Positions 8,150 to 18,410 are shown, counted from the stretch's first letter. The stretch is 64,000 nucleotides of DNA from Tildeniella torsiva UHER 1998/13D (GCA_019358835.1 JAHHIH010000014.1:99602-163601); one strand, 5' to 3'. Translations and numbers: made by a program. The notes: generated by a model from the sequence alone, not told the origin.

Positions 8150-9247
8150 TTGTCATCTACATCTACCCAAGCGGCATCTCCCCGGCTGCTGGTGGCCGCC
8201 AGCGGCACGGGTGGGCACCTGTTTCCGGCGATCGCCACCGCCGAGGCCCTGCTCCACGAGGGCTACACCATCGAGTGGCTAGGGGTGCCCGATCGCCTCG
8301 AAACCACCCTGGTGCCCGAGCATTTTCCGCTGCACACCGTGCGGATGGCGGGCTTCCAGGGCCGACCTGGGCTGGGGACAATTAAGACACTCGCCAAATT
8401 TGGGCAGGCCACTGTGCAGGTGCGCCAATTGCTGAAAAAAGGCCGCTTCGACGGCGTGTTTACCACAGGGGGCTACATTGCGGCTCCGGCAATTCTGGCG
8501 GCGCGATCGCTGGGTCTGCCCGCTGTGCTGCACGAGTCCAACGCTTTACCTGGCAAGGTTACCCGCTGGCTCAGCCCCCGCTGCACCGCCGTGGCGCTGG
8601 GGTTTGAGGCGGCTCGCCAATATCTGCCCAAGGCCAACACCATCGTGGTCGGCACCCCAGTACGGGACGAATTCTTAACTACAGAACCACCCGTTTTAAC
8701 CGATCCAGCGATTCCCGATGGAGTGCCGCTAATCGTGGTCGTGGGCGGTAGCCAGGGCGCGGTAGCGGTGAATCAGCTAGTGCGCGCCGCTGCCCCCGCG
8801 TGGATTGAGGCCGGTGCCTGGATTGTGCATCAGACCGGCAGCAGCGATCCCGACGCCGACAGCTACAGCCATCCCCACTATATCCATCGGCCCTTCTTTG
8901 GCTCGATGGCGGCCTTGATGCATCGGGCAACCCTGGCGATCGGGCGATCGGGAGCGGGCACGCTGACGGAGCTAGCAATTTCTCGCACGCCATCCGTTTT
9001 GATCCCTTACCCCTTCGCCGCAGAAGATCACCAGACGGTCAATGCCCAAGCCTTTGTCGATGCCCATGCCGCTCTGATGTTGAACCAAAGCCAGATTGTC
9101 GCCCCAGAATTTCAGGCCCTGGTGCTTGATTTGCTGGCAGAGCCTCAGCGGTTAGACGCAATGGCCGCCGCAGCGGGGAGTCTGGCCACTGCCGATAGCG
9201 CTATAAAACTAGCCGATTTGATTCAGCAGGTGGTGCTGAACCGTTAG
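8150..9247 (+). CDS. murG: UDP-N-acetylglucosamine--LPS/lipid II N-acetylglucosaminyltransferase MurG
   Basis: 365 aa, GT-B fold. It transfers GlcNAc from UDP-GlcNAc to lipid I, making lipid II at the inner face of the plasma membrane for peptidoglycan synthesis. Visible signatures are AASGTGGHLFPA (N-terminal GGT loop), TGGYIAAPA, HESNALPGKVTR, VVGGSQGA and the donor-binding GRSGAGTLTELA with FAAEDHQTVNA. The start is TTG at 8150, supported by GAGGG 8 nt upstream; no in-frame ATG lies before the first strand. Length is normal for the family. The gene stands alone rather than in a mur cluster, as is usual in cyanobacteria. Confidence 0.96.
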   Translation: MSSTSTQAASPRLLVAASGTGGHLFPAIATAEALLHEGYTIEWLGVPDRLETTLVPEHFPLHTVRMAGFQGRPGLGTIKTLAKFGQATVQVRQLLKKGRFDGVFTTGGYIAAPAILAARSLGLPAVLHESNALPGKVTRWLSPRCTAVALGFEAARQYLPKANTIVVGTPVRDEFLTTEPPVLTDPAIPDGVPLIVVVGGSQGAVAVNQLVRAAAPAWIEAGAWIVHQTGSSDPDADSYSHPHYIHRPFFGSMAALMHRATLAIGRSGAGTLTELAISRTPSVLIPYPFAAEDHQTVNAQAFVDAHAALMLNQSQIVAPEFQALVLDLLAEPQRLDAMAAAAGSLATADSAIKLADLIQQVVLNR

Positions 9248-9495
9248 ATCTCTCCGGCAGCGGCGCTGTTTTCAGCGGTTGTACAGCATGCTTCAACGGA
9301 TAAATAATGACTTGAATCAAGTCCGTATGTAATGCTTCATCGTAGGTAACGATGAGCAGATTTTCTGGTTCTGCTTGGGTATCAACCTGCGATCGCAAGG
9401 GTCATAGCTTGTTCCCACTGCTGGAGTTGCTCGTCGGGCAGAGGGGCAAAGAGCGCAGATAGTACTTTTTACTTACCACACAACACCTCCCATCT

Positions 9496-10524
9496 ATGGA
9501 CAAGCTGACCATTACTCGACCCGACGATTGGCATCTGCATCTACGGGATGATGAGGCTCTAAAGGCCGTCTTGCCCCATACGGTGCGCCAATTTGCTCGT
9601 GCCATCGTCATGCCAAACTTGAAGCCTCCCGTGCGCTCGGTTGCCGATGCTGTTGCCTACCGCGATCGCATCCTGGCCGCCATCCCAGCTGGTCAGCAGT
9701 TCGAGCCCTTGATGACTCTCTACCTCACCGATAACACCCGCCCTGACGAAATCAGGGCGGCCAAAGCGGCAGAGTTTGTCAAAGCCGTGAAGTATTACCC
9801 CGCCGGGGCCACTACCAACTCAGATTCGGGGGTAACGGACATTCACAAGTGCGATCGCGTCTTTGCCGCTATGGAACAGGTCGATCTGCCGCTCTTGCTG
9901 CACGGAGAAGTGACCGATCCCGACGTCGATATGTTCGACCGTGAAAAAATATTTATTGAGAAACATTTGCTTCCGCTAAGGCAGCGTTTTCCCCAGCTGA
10001 GGATGGTGCTAGAGCACGTTACCACCGCAGATGCGGTGGCCTTTGTGTTGGCGACCGACAACATTGCCGCCACAATTACGCCACAGCATCTCCTGTTTAG
10101 CCGCAACATTCTGTTTCAGGGGGGTCTGCGTCCCCACTACTACTGTCTGCCCATTCTCAAACGGGAGACCCATCGCCAGGCCCTTTTGCAGGCCGCCACG
10201 TCTGGAAATCCCAAATTCTTCTTGGGCACCGACAGTGCGCCCCATCCCCGCAGCGGCAAAGAAAGCTCCTGCGGCTGCGCGGGCTGCTTTTCGGCCCTCC
10301 ACGCCCTAGAGCTGTATGCCGAAGTCTTTGAAAGCGTCGGCGCGATCGACAAACTAGAAGCCTTTGCCAGCTTTTACGGGCCAGACTTCTACCAACTTCC
10401 CCGCAACACGACACAGGTTACCCTAACCAAAACCACCTGGCGCATTCCCGATGAGCTGCCCTTTGGGGAGTCAGGTCTAGTACCGTTACGGGCTGGGGAA
10501 GAACTGACCTGGCAAATGGCGTAG
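9496..10524 (+). CDS. pyrC: Dihydroorotase, class II
   Basis: 342 aa. It catalyses the reversible cyclisation of N-carbamoyl-aspartate to dihydroorotate in pyrimidine synthesis. Zinc ligands are visible: the HxH pair in DWHLHLRDD, the carboxylated lysine in [10 protein letters not shown], His in LLLHGEV, His in LEHVTT and Asp in LGTDSAPH. Length and order match the E. coli-type PyrC. ATG at 9496. The stop lies 7 bp from the convergent DsbA-like gene. Confidence 0.96.
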   Translation: MDKLTITRPDDWHLHLRDDEALKAVLPHTVRQFARAIVMPNLKPPVRSVADAVAYRDRILAAIPAGQQFEPLMTLYLTDNTRPDEIRAAKAAEFVKAVKYYPAGATTNSDSGVTDIHKCDRVFAAMEQVDLPLLLHGEVTDPDVDMFDREKIFIEKHLLPLRQRFPQLRMVLEHVTTADAVAFVLATDNIAATITPQHLLFSRNILFQGGLRPHYYCLPILKRETHRQALLQAATSGNPKFFLGTDSAPHPRSGKESSCGCAGCFSALHALELYAEVFESVGAIDKLEAFASFYGPDFYQLPRNTTQVTLTKTTWRIPDELPFGESGLVPLRAGEELTWQMA

Positions 10525-10531
10525 CGAATTC

Positions 10532-11113
10532 CTACAGCATGGGGTCGATCATCGCCTGCCAATCGCTGAGGGTCGAGCTTGACTCTAGCTCAGGGACAGG
10601 ACTGCCATTGATGAAGACCGTCGGCGTTGACCAAACCCCGCGACTGATCGCATAGCGAACCGAGGCTTTGGCGCGGCTGGCCACTGCACCCTCTTCATCG
10701 CTGATTTGCTGGGCCAGATCACTATTGGACAAGTCAGGATCAAACTTAGCGGCCAGGTCTTCAACCAGCTGTCGCAGGTCTTGACGGGTTTTGTGGTCAA
10801 AGGCGTCTAGAGCGTAGTCGGCCTGGTGCTGGTAGAGGTGGCCAATAAACTGCCAGGCACGTAGGGGATCGCCTGCCGCGATCGCCACCACAGCCTTAGT
10901 CAAATCCCAGCTCTGGCGATGGTCGCACAGCACGATGGGGTGAGCCGTAATGCCGAAGTAAGCGCCCTCATAGTGGTTTACTACCGCCAGCACCGTAGGC
11001 CAGGCTTTTTTAGAAAACGGACATTCCAGATCGATAAAGACTTCTACCTGCACAGGGGCATCGCCAGACCCTAGACGAAACCCACTTGGACGAGACGGAA
11101 CAGGCATTGACAT
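10532..11113 (-). CDS. DsbA-like thioredoxin-fold protein with a single-Cys CPFS site
   Basis: 193 aa with start ATG at 11113 (a second ATG is at 11107). The frame extends further upstream, but that part is not protein-like. Strand and motif VEVFIDLECPFSKKAW place a CPFS where DsbA has CPHC, so the second active-site Cys is missing. The cis-Pro loop WSTPTVFING is present. The family of DsbA/FrnE-like proteins includes isomerases and glutathione-type enzymes. No signal peptide is visible, so a cytosolic redox role is likelier than export-linked disulfide formation. Confidence 0.78.
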   Translation of the reverse strand: MSMPVPSRPSGFRLGSGDAPVQVEVFIDLECPFSKKAWPTVLAVVNHYEGAYFGITAHPIVLCDHRQSWDLTKAVVAIAAGDPLRAWQFIGHLYQHQADYALDAFDHKTRQDLRQLVEDLAAKFDPDLSNSDLAQQISDEEGAVASRAKASVRYAISRGVWSTPTVFINGSPVPELESSSTLSDWQAMIDPML

Positions 11114-11244
11114 GATTAAGCGGTTCTTACAGCATCTGACGGCAGTGTATGGGACTGCGACCAATGCGGTTACCCTCGCAGGGCAGATTGATCTAGGCAA
11201 CAACGAGGAGCGATCGGCTGGGGTTATGCGATCGCTCACCCAAA

Positions 11245-11667
11245 TTACGTGTAGACCTCACCGTTTTGAACACTGTTCAAATTGAGGCTGTCCACCTCTT
11301 CTAGCACGGTTGACTCGCATTGCAGGTGAGCTTCTAACAGCTTTAGGTTCCGCACGTTCGACTTATAGAAGGCATCAAACAGGTCCCCCAGCAGCGGAAC
11401 AGCACCCACTACGGCCTCCAGAGCGATATTAAAGATCATCTGAGCCAAAATGCCCCTAGGCAAGCGAAATCGGGCCGCCAGAACGATGACGTAGGCCGAT
11501 ACTGCGGTAGCAATCAAATCGCCTAGCCCAGGTATCAGCCCAAGCACCGGATCCCAGCCGACTTTTAGCCCCAAGACGGGGATTTTGAAGGCCGTATCCA
11601 TCAACCGGCTGATGCGACGGATACGGTTCAGATTTCTGAGTTGAGAAGCGATATCAACGGTATTCAT
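11245..11667 (-). CDS. DUF4112 protein
   Basis: 140 aa. The core fits DUF4112: RLMDTAFKIPVLGLKVGWDP, then LGLIPGLGDLIATAVSAYVI and PLLGDLFDAFYKSN. Two hydrophobic hairpin-like segments suggest membrane association. The function of the family is unknown. ATG at 11667. Confidence 0.85.
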   Translation of the reverse strand: MNTVDIASQLRNLNRIRRISRLMDTAFKIPVLGLKVGWDPVLGLIPGLGDLIATAVSAYVIVLAARFRLPRGILAQMIFNIALEAVVGAVPLLGDLFDAFYKSNVRNLKLLEAHLQCESTVLEEVDSLNLNSVQNGEVYT

Positions 11668-11870
11668 AAGTTAATGTTGCCAGCTATGGCTAGCGGTTGT
11701 CTTACGTCGAAGGAAGGAAAAAAGCCCAGCAGATTTAGATCGCATTTAGCTGTGGGATCGCACTTCAGATTGATGTGCCTTTTGGTCAAACCCTCAGGCC
11801 AGAGATTGTTGCTCTTCATTCGATGAGCCAAATCTATGCCACGCATCGGCTGGTCAGATTCAGGATTGAG

Positions 11871-12116
11871 CTACTTGGCTAGCTGAATGGTTTCGGACTG
11901 AGCAGCGGCCCGAGCCGTCAGCGGCTGGAGGCTAAAGCCGACAACCTGATGCCCACGGCAGTAGAAACCCAGCTTGGGGCGTACCTCAAAGGCGGGAGTA
12001 GTGCCTTTCTGCGCTTCGGCTTCGGTGTAGAGCCAGTAGCCCTGAGGCCCAGCAACAAGCTGCACCGGAGTCTCTTTGGTGCGCGAAATCAGCACGTGAG
12101 TAGGGGTAAATGTCAT
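11871..12116 (-). CDS. Small conserved-type unknown protein
   Basis: 81 aa starting MTFTPTHVLISRTKETP and containing QGYWLYTEAEAQ and KLGFYCRGHQVVGFSL. The composition is protein-like with an alternating beta pattern, so it is likely a small beta domain. No family is recognised. A CTCC-type ribosome-binding sequence (GGAGAC on the minus strand) lies just upstream of the ATG at 12116. Confidence 0.6.
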   Translation of the reverse strand: MTFTPTHVLISRTKETPVQLVAGPQGYWLYTEAEAQKGTTPAFEVRPKLGFYCRGHQVVGFSLQPLTARAAAQSETIQLAK

Positions 12117-12371
12117 TGCAGTCTCCTTGGGTGCAATCGACCCTGAGTGAGTAGTAACTCTATGTAACGACTTCTCAGATAAACTCGCGAGTCGGAGAGC
12201 CGAATCTCGTCAGGGAGGATCTCCCCATCCGCCGTTAGGCAAAGTCTCTTAAGGTGCCCAACGGTGCCTGGCGAACACCACGAATCCTGAAAGGCGTACT
12301 AAATTGTTAAACAGAGGTTACAAAACTTCATCTGCCCTTGGTCGTACCCCGTTTTCAGGTAGCTTTCATTT

Positions 12372-12965
12372 ATGAAAGAATTCCATGCCAGCCAAACCCT
12401 GCGCCTGCGGGTGCCCAATGAGGCGATTCCCATTGAGCACTACCTGCGGCAGCCCCAGCGCCTAGTGCAGGCGATTACCGACCCGCGCCGCATCGAGGTT
12501 CTGGGCGATGGCGTGTATCGGCTCAGTCTGCGGCCCCTACAGTTTTTTGGCATCAGCATCGAACCCACCGCCGACCTGCGGGTGTGGAGCCTGGCCGACG
12601 GCACCTTACGGCTAGAGTCGGTGGCCTGTCGAGTCAAAGGCCCTGAGTATCTCAGCTTTGTGAATGATTCTTTTGGCATGGCTTTGCAGGGCACCCTCAC
12701 GCCCCAGCGCCAGGAAACCTACACCGAACTCCAGGGACAGGCCGATCTGCAAATTCGTCTAGAGCTGCCGCCGCCGATTCGTTTTATGCCTGCCTCAGTG
12801 CTCGATCGCACCGGCAAGACCTTTCTGGGCGGCATTCTCGGCACCATCAAGCACCGCATCGAGCGACAGCTGGTGGAAGACTACCGCGCCTGGGTGGCAT
12901 CGACCCACAGCCAGCTTCAGGTCAACCCCCAGGGGACTATGCAGGGTCGCACGGTGCAGGGCTAG
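12372..12965 (+). CDS. DUF1997 protein (first copy)
   Basis: 197 aa. The DUF1997 family, seen in cyanobacteria and plastid-bearing plants, is recognised from YLRQPQRLVQAITDP, then RLSLRPLQFFGISIEP, a central beta-rich part and LELPPPIRFMPASVLDRTGK followed by a helix with KHRIERQLVEDY. The fold is SRPBCC/START-like and may bind a lipid or pigment; that is inference. The 3' end overlaps the convergent SAM hydrolase gene by 29 bp. A paralogue with a longer N-terminus lies at 28,645-29,412. Confidence 0.82.
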   Translation: MKEFHASQTLRLRVPNEAIPIEHYLRQPQRLVQAITDPRRIEVLGDGVYRLSLRPLQFFGISIEPTADLRVWSLADGTLRLESVACRVKGPEYLSFVNDSFGMALQGTLTPQRQETYTELQGQADLQIRLELPPPIRFMPASVLDRTGKTFLGGILGTIKHRIERQLVEDYRAWVASTHSQLQVNPQGTMQGRTVQG

Positions 12966-13755
12966 AGTGCAGGATTAGCTCAACGCGATCGCCCACCGCT
13001 AGCCCAAACTGCTGCTGGGCGCTGCCCTGGTTCACTGCCAGTTCCACAAAGCCGTGGCTGCCCACCAGCGCCAGCCCTTGCCTTGAGGGAACATAACCGT
13101 AGGTCTGGCCGCCCGGCAGCGTCCGATCGCCTACCGTCACAGTCCAGTCCTTATCCGTGACCGCGCTGGCGGGGATGGTGGTGGCAGCATTACCGAAGCG
13201 ATCGATGTACTGCACTGCGCCTGTCCAGCCCGTGGCGGTGGCGATCGGATTCTGCAAGGGTAGGCTGATGAGGGATTGGGGATCGATCCTGGCTCCCAAG
13301 TCATCCATCGGTACGCCGTTAGCCAAGTGAGCCGCCACCGGGGCAAAGATGTCGCGCCCGTGGAAGGTGGTGCTGGGGTGGGGCGATCGCCAGTAGTCCC
13401 TATTCGTTAGTTCTACTGCCTTTAGAATGGCTTGATTTCCTAGGCGATCGCTCTGCCAAAAACCGCTCAGCACCCCATTATCTGGCCCAACCAGAATGCC
13501 CTCCGCAGCCTGCACCGCCACCGCCCGCCGCTGGGTACCCACCCCCGGATCGACAACCACCAGGTAAACCGTGCCCGGTGGCATGTAGGGATAGACGCTG
13601 AGCAGGGTGAACCGCGCCGCATAGAGATCCTGCGGCGGCAGATCGTGGGTGAGATCGATCAGCTGGGTTGTGGGAGACAGCGCGGTAATAACGCCTTTCA
13701 TAACGCCTACGTAGCTATCCTGAAGGCCAAAGTCGGTGAGCAGGGCAATGATCAT
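12937..13755 (-). CDS. S-adenosyl-L-methionine hydrolase (adenosine-forming), DUF62
   Basis: 272 aa. Family motifs are present: [17 protein letters not shown] at the N-terminus, [11 protein letters not shown], the DPGVGTQRR motif with the Arg/Asp for water activation, GPDNGVLSG and [17 protein letters not shown]. These enzymes split SAM into adenosine and methionine. It overlaps moaC by 4 bp (ATGA), so the two are translationally coupled. A functional link is not obvious, though MoaA chemistry yields 5'-deoxyadenosine and methionine from SAM. Confidence 0.9.
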   Translation of the reverse strand: MIIALLTDFGLQDSYVGVMKGVITALSPTTQLIDLTHDLPPQDLYAARFTLLSVYPYMPPGTVYLVVVDPGVGTQRRAVAVQAAEGILVGPDNGVLSGFWQSDRLGNQAILKAVELTNRDYWRSPHPSTTFHGRDIFAPVAAHLANGVPMDDLGARIDPQSLISLPLQNPIATATGWTGAVQYIDRFGNAATTIPASAVTDKDWTVTVGDRTLPGGQTYGYVPSRQGLALVGSHGFVELAVNQGSAQQQFGLAVGDRVELILHSSPAPCDPA

Positions 13756-14252
13756 ACCTCTGCCCGATAGTCGCCCGACTTGCCGCCAGTTTTCTTCAGT
13801 AGGCGAATGCTGCGGATCTCGATGGATTTTTCCAGGCCCTTGGCCATGTCGTAGAGGGTGAGGGCGGCGACGCTGACAGCGGTGAGGGCCTCCATTTCGA
13901 CCCCGGTTTCGGCCTTGATTTTAACCGTCGCCTGAATTTGGTAGCCGGGCAGAGCTGCATCGGGGGTAATCTGCACCTCCACCTTTTGAATGGGCAGGGG
14001 ATGGCAAAGGGGAATTAAGTGGGCGGTCTGCTTGGCCGCCATGATGCCAGCGATGCGGGCGGTGGCCAGCACGTCGCCTTTGGGGGCGTTGCCTGCCTCA
14101 ATGGTAGCTAGCGTCTCGGGCTGCATGACAACGGCGGCTACGGCCACCGCTTCCCGCACGGTCTGAGCCTTGGTGGCCACATCCACCATGTGGGCCTGGC
14201 CCTGGGCATCGAGATGGGTGAGCGCGGCGGATGCTAAAGATTTTTTTGTCAT
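13752..14252 (-). CDS. moaC: Cyclic pyranopterin monophosphate synthase MoaC
   Basis: 166 aa. It converts 3',8-cyclo-GTP to cyclic pyranopterin monophosphate in molybdenum-cofactor synthesis. Hallmarks: [30 protein letters not shown], the catalytic stretch [19 protein letters not shown] and KTGGKSG near the end. Full length. Head of a two-gene unit with the SAM hydrolase (ATGA overlap). Confidence 0.96.
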   Translation of the reverse strand: MTKKSLASAALTHLDAQGQAHMVDVATKAQTVREAVAVAAVVMQPETLATIEAGNAPKGDVLATARIAGIMAAKQTAHLIPLCHPLPIQKVEVQITPDAALPGYQIQATVKIKAETGVEMEALTAVSVAALTLYDMAKGLEKSIEIRSIRLLKKTGGKSGDYRAEV

Positions 14253-14300
14253 GGGTTTAAACGGTGCAAAAGAATATGCTAGTATCGAAAGCCTGCACGA

Positions 14301-14374
14301 GGGCGTGTAGCTCAGTGGACTAGAGCACGTGGCTACGGACCACGGTGTCGGGGGTTCGAATCCCTCCTCGCCCG
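14301..14374 (+). tRNA. tRNA-Arg (anticodon ACG)
   Basis: 74 nt. The cloverleaf has acceptor GGGCGTG pairing with CTCGCCC (one U-U mismatch), D stem GCTC/GAGC, anticodon stem CGTGG/CCACG with loop CTACGGA, and T stem GGGGG/CCCTC with loop TTCGAAT. Anticodon ACG is read after A34-to-inosine editing. CCA is not encoded. Confidence 0.95.
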
Positions 14375-14393
14375 TTTTAACTCAAGGCTCAAA

Positions 14394-15776
14394 CTACCCG
14401 GCGTTCCTAGAATGTTGTTGGGGTAGGTCAATGGCGTAGACATCTGGCCCATGCCCCAGGGCGAACCTGAGGGAGTGGGCCAGGTCTTTGCTGTTGGCGG
14501 TGGCAAACACTACCAGCCCCACCATCGTCATCACCCCCGAGAGGCCAAAAATCCCCCGATAGCCGAGCTGATCGGCGATGGTGCCAAAGATGGGGCCAGC
14601 CAGGGCAATGCCCACGTCAAAGCCGACCATGGCCAGGCCAAAGGTGCGACCGCGATCGCTAGCCGTTGAGCGATCGCCCATCAGCGCCGCAATCATCGGA
14701 ATCAGCGTGCCGCCCGCAAACCCCTGAATAAACCCCGCCAGCAAGAAAATCGGCGCACTGCGGGCCAGCCAAAACATGCCCATGCCCAAACTGTAGATCA
14801 GCAGGCTGGCAGTGATGAATCGTCCCCGTCCGTAGCGATCGGAGGCGCGACCGGCAATCAGACGCGACATAAAGCTCGCCAGGGCTGAGGCCGTATAGAT
14901 CAGTCCCACGTTCAAAGCCAGGCCCGCCTCGCGCACGTACAGAGGCACAAAGGTGCTGAGGGTGCCAAAAGCCAGCCCCACCAGCAGCAAAATAATCGCC
15001 GGAGTGCGCACTCGCCCGCTCCAAAGCTGGCCCCAAAATTCCTTCGAGCCTTGATCGTCTATAGCGCTGGGAGGGTTGTAAGGCTCGTGCAGCTGCGCTA
15101 CTAGCACCAGACCGACTATGCCCAACAGCCCCATCACCAAAAACGCGGTAGTAAACCCTGTCGCCTCATAGAGAAAGCCACCAATGGCAGGCCCCAGGGC
15201 CAGCCCAATGGGGTTCACCAGGGTCATGTAGCCAATCAGCTCACCCCGGTTAGCCGGGGGGGCTAGGTCAAGCACCAGGGCGCTGTAGGCAACCACAAAG
15301 GCAGCAATGCTCAACCCGTGGAAGGCGCGAATGCCGATCATCGCCAAAATCGAGCTATCCAGCGTGATGGTGTACCCCGCTAGCGAAAGGGGCACGATCG
15401 CACGCGGCAAGAACTGCACCAGTAGATAGCCAAAGGGTGCGATCGCGATCGCACTCAACCCCACCATCAGCACGATCTTGCGACCCTGTTCATCGGCCAG
15501 CCGCGACAGGTAGGGCCGGGTAGCCAGCAGGCCAACGGCAAAAGACGCCATCACAATGCCAATCTGCTGCCCGCTGCCCCCCAGGGTTTCGATAAACAGC
15601 GGCAGCGTCGGCAGCAGCCCCGCTAACCCGGCCCAAAAACACAGCCCCGCCCCAAACAGCACCGTCAAGTTGTTGCGCACCGCTGGGGTAAAGGTTGAGA
15701 AAATAGTCAAACCGTCGTTCTCCAAGTAGAGTGCTGGGTGCTCAGCAGCGCTCTTCGCCGCCCCGGCCAGAACCAC
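14394..15776 (-). CDS. MFS transporter (drug-efflux-like)
   Basis: 460 aa with 12 predicted membrane helices. The MFS A-motif appears between helices 2 and 3 (PYLSRLADEQGRKIV) and again after helix 8 (RLIAGRASDRYGRGRF), as in proton-driven drug and sugar exporters. The start is uncertain: GTG at 15776 opens the frame, but a TTG near LENDGLTIF, closer to helix 1, is possible. The extra N-terminal 25 residues overlap the divergent DUF1643 region. The substrate is unknown. Confidence 0.85.
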   Translation of the reverse strand: MVLAGAAKSAAEHPALYLENDGLTIFSTFTPAVRNNLTVLFGAGLCFWAGLAGLLPTLPLFIETLGGSGQQIGIVMASFAVGLLATRPYLSRLADEQGRKIVLMVGLSAIAIAPFGYLLVQFLPRAIVPLSLAGYTITLDSSILAMIGIRAFHGLSIAAFVVAYSALVLDLAPPANRGELIGYMTLVNPIGLALGPAIGGFLYEATGFTTAFLVMGLLGIVGLVLVAQLHEPYNPPSAIDDQGSKEFWGQLWSGRVRTPAIILLLVGLAFGTLSTFVPLYVREAGLALNVGLIYTASALASFMSRLIAGRASDRYGRGRFITASLLIYSLGMGMFWLARSAPIFLLAGFIQGFAGGTLIPMIAALMGDRSTASDRGRTFGLAMVGFDVGIALAGPIFGTIADQLGYRGIFGLSGVMTMVGLVVFATANSKDLAHSLRFALGHGPDVYAIDLPQQHSRNAG

Positions 15777-15802
15777 CGCGCCCCACCCTTCAATGTAAAC
15801 AA

Positions 15803-16336
15803 ATGTTGCAGCTGTCGGCTATGGAACGTTCCGCCACCTTCGACCCTACGGGCTGCTACCGATACAGCCTCGGGCGGCGGTGGAGCGCGGCCCACACACT
15901 AGGTATCATCATGCTCAACCCCAGCCAGGCCGACAGTAGCGTAGACGACCCCACTATTCGCCGCTGCATTGGCTTGGCTCAAACTTGGGGATTTGGGGCG
16001 ATCGCCGTCGTCAACCTCTTTGCCTACCGCAGCCCCCACCCCAAGACTCTGCGCCAAGCGAAGGATCCCGTTGGCCCAGATAACGATGCCGCGCTGAACA
16101 CAGCCGCGCAGCAGGCCGACCAAATTTTGCTGGCCTGGGGAAACTGGGGGAGTTGGTTGGGGCGCGATCGCGCCGTCCTCACCCTACTCACGCCCCATCA
16201 AGCGAAATGCCGCTGCCTAGGCCAAAACCTCACCGGCCAGCCCCGCCACCCCCTCTACACACCCCGCCATACATCCCTACAACCCTGGAGCATCCAGACT
16301 AATCCCACTCCCTACCCCTTCCTCCCCGGCTCCTGA
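15803..16336 (+). CDS. DUF1643 protein
   Basis: 177 aa from the ATG at 15803 (another ATG at 15821). DUF1643 signatures: ATFDPTGCYRYSLGRRW, LGIIMLNPSQADSSVDDPT, VVNLFAYRSPHPKTLRQA, ILLAWGNWG. The family is of unknown function and frequent in phages and cyanobacteria. The last 25 bp overlap the convergent rhomboid gene, and the C-terminal tail is Pro-rich and probably unstructured. Confidence 0.85.
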   Translation: MLQLSAMERSATFDPTGCYRYSLGRRWSAAHTLGIIMLNPSQADSSVDDPTIRRCIGLAQTWGFGAIAVVNLFAYRSPHPKTLRQAKDPVGPDNDAALNTAAQQADQILLAWGNWGSWLGRDRAVLTLLTPHQAKCRCLGQNLTGQPRHPLYTPRHTSLQPWSIQTNPTPYPFLPGS

Positions 16337-17088
16337 TACACCCCATAGGCCGCCACAATGCCCAACACAAAGCCAAACAAATGCCCCCACCAGGCCACCA
16401 TCGGCTGAGTTGGGAACATGCCAAAAATAAAGTAGCTGTAGTTAATCAGCACAAACATCGAAATCAGCAGTGGCACCACCCGACGCTCTAGCCAGCCAAT
16501 GCAGAGCAGATAGCCAAAGAGGGTATACACCACGCCGCTTAGCCCGTGCACGCTGCTGGGGCCGAGCAGCCAGGCCACCACGCCGCCCCCAATCCAGCCC
16601 ACCAGCAGGGTAATCCAGTAGTCGCGGCGGCTTTTGGCCAAAATCAGCCAGCTAAAAATCAGGAACCCGATCGTGTTGCCGATCAGGTGGGCAAACCCCG
16701 AGTGAGAAATGGCCGACAGAAAGATGCCCGGTATGCCCTCAACGCTGCGGGGGTGCAGCGGCAGATTCCAGCGACCGCCAAACACCACCTGATCAATAAT
16801 TTCCTGCGCCCAGGGAATGGCCACCAGATAGACCGGCAGCAGCGCGTTGCCCTTTAGCCGTTGCAGCCAGGGCTGAGGTGCTGGGGCTGGCTTGTCGGTG
16901 GAATGTCGGGTCGCTGGAGGCGCAGCGGTGTTGAGTTCTGCCTCTAGCTTTTTAAGTTTGGCCTGTAGATCTGCGTCGTCCAAAGGGGTTGCCTGGCTGG
17001 ATTTGGGACTATAGCCAGAGTAGCGTTTTCGCTTCCTTACTGCCCAGTCCCAGCGGCCTAAGACCGACAGTGGTGACAGATTGGGCAC
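16312..17088 (-). CDS. Rhomboid family intramembrane serine protease
   Basis: 258 aa. A hydrophilic N-terminus of about 85 residues with a short coiled coil (LQAKLKKLEAELN) precedes six membrane helices. The catalytic Ser sits in HGLSGVVYTLFG (GxSG) and the catalytic His in WWGHLFGFVLG. The early HSGFAHLIGNTIGF gives the oxyanion-side His and Asn. Both members of the dyad are present, so an active protease is expected. The start may lie closer to the helix bundle; ATG at 17088 is the first in frame. Confidence 0.88.
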   Translation of the reverse strand: MPNLSPLSVLGRWDWAVRKRKRYSGYSPKSSQATPLDDADLQAKLKKLEAELNTAAPPATRHSTDKPAPAPQPWLQRLKGNALLPVYLVAIPWAQEIIDQVVFGGRWNLPLHPRSVEGIPGIFLSAISHSGFAHLIGNTIGFLIFSWLILAKSRRDYWITLLVGWIGGGVVAWLLGPSSVHGLSGVVYTLFGYLLCIGWLERRVVPLLISMFVLINYSYFIFGMFPTQPMVAWWGHLFGFVLGIVAAYGVYQEPGRKG

Positions 17089-17154
17089 AGTGATGGGGGT
17101 AAGCTGCTAATGGCGGCTCTGCCCTAAACGCTGAAACCCTCGTTCTGTAGACAA

Positions 17155-17227
<73 letters not shown>

Positions 17228-17492
17228 TAATGTAATCACTCTACATTTTAGGGGGTGTCGGCTGCTCTCAGGGCAGACTAGGACGAATAGAATATTGAAA
17301 AATCAGCGGTGAATGCGGCTGAGGCAGTGAGTACCGCTAAAATAAGTCACTTATTATGAGTTGCACTTACCGTTTGCGGGGGGTTGCAGACTTTATCCCA
17401 TCACCATGACGCAGTAATAAGGGTGCGGTTTACCGTTGCAGCCGCCGCCTACTGCAGGTACTCACCTCAGTTAGGAGTCAGCAGGCCATAAC

Positions 17493-18161
17493 ATGTTTAT
17501 CCTCAAGCGGCAGGATGTTGACATCAAAACGATGCATCATCCTCAAAAAGATCAGCAAATTCCAATTTTGTCGTACCAGGGGCAAACCTTTCGGCTGCTG
17601 AGCGTGTTTACCGCCGCCCAGGAAGACGACGCCAGGGCGCTGTGGCGCGACCTAACCGACAACCGGGGCAAGGCCTGCGTGCTGCTTGAAGAACCCGATC
17701 GCTTTAGTATTTGGGGCAAAGTTCGCCTAGATCAGTTTGATGATGCAGGCCCCGATACGGGCACCCCGCCAGCAGAGGCCACCTACATCAAGGCCTGCCT
17801 GCTGATGCTGCAAGTGCTGTATATGGATGTGGAAGATCTGCTGGGGGCCAAGCAGGCGCGTCAGTTTGAGGGTGACATTAGCAAGGTGTTTGCGGCCTGG
17901 AAGTTTCCCCAGGCGGTGACTCCTGATGCGGTTAAAAATTTGCTGACCGTAGACCCACTGGCGATGCCGCAGCTGCCGCCCTGGCAAGATCACCACCTGC
18001 AACGTCTGCTAGAAGAAACCCACCGGATGGGCAAAGACTATTTTGGCAATGCCAACTTTGCCGAGCGCGCCCTGGAGGCAGTCGAAGACCTAAACGCGAA
18101 TGAACAGGCTCTGTTTCGGCAGTGGTTGCAGCAGTCTCCGGCGGGTAAGAGTTGGCTTTAG
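17493..18161 (+). CDS. Npun_F0813-like cyanobacterial protein
   Basis: 222 aa. The start MFILKRQDVDIKTMHH, YQGQTFRLLSVFTAAQEDDA, then RALWRDLTDNRGKACVLL and a C-terminal helical part resemble a cyanobacteria-specific family I recall as Npun_F0813. Its function is unknown. No membrane segment or signal peptide. ATG at 17493 preceded by TTAGGAG 20 nt upstream, a rather long spacing. Confidence 0.75.
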   Translation: MFILKRQDVDIKTMHHPQKDQQIPILSYQGQTFRLLSVFTAAQEDDARALWRDLTDNRGKACVLLEEPDRFSIWGKVRLDQFDDAGPDTGTPPAEATYIKACLLMLQVLYMDVEDLLGAKQARQFEGDISKVFAAWKFPQAVTPDAVKNLLTVDPLAMPQLPPWQDHHLQRLLEETHRMGKDYFGNANFAERALEAVEDLNANEQALFRQWLQQSPAGKSWL

Positions 18162-18410
18162 TCTGGCCGGGCGTCGGGGCTGGAGACTGCCGAACCTTGG
18201 AGAGTTTAAGAATTATTACTCTGCGCGACTAATTAGGACGATTCTGTCAGGCTAACGGCCCAAGGTCATGGGGAGTCGGTACAATTCAGGCGTTGCGCCA
18301 GGCCCCCGGCTGGGGTCAGCCGATCGCTGCGATTGTTTAGACGAGCCCAGTGGGCGATCGCGGCTTTCTGGTGGGCATGGGTGCCGTTGAGTTCCGTTAG
18401 GAGTGAACCC

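Noticed and set aside
10009..10302. ORFs antisense to pyrC
   Set aside because: Shadow frames inside a clearly coding gene.
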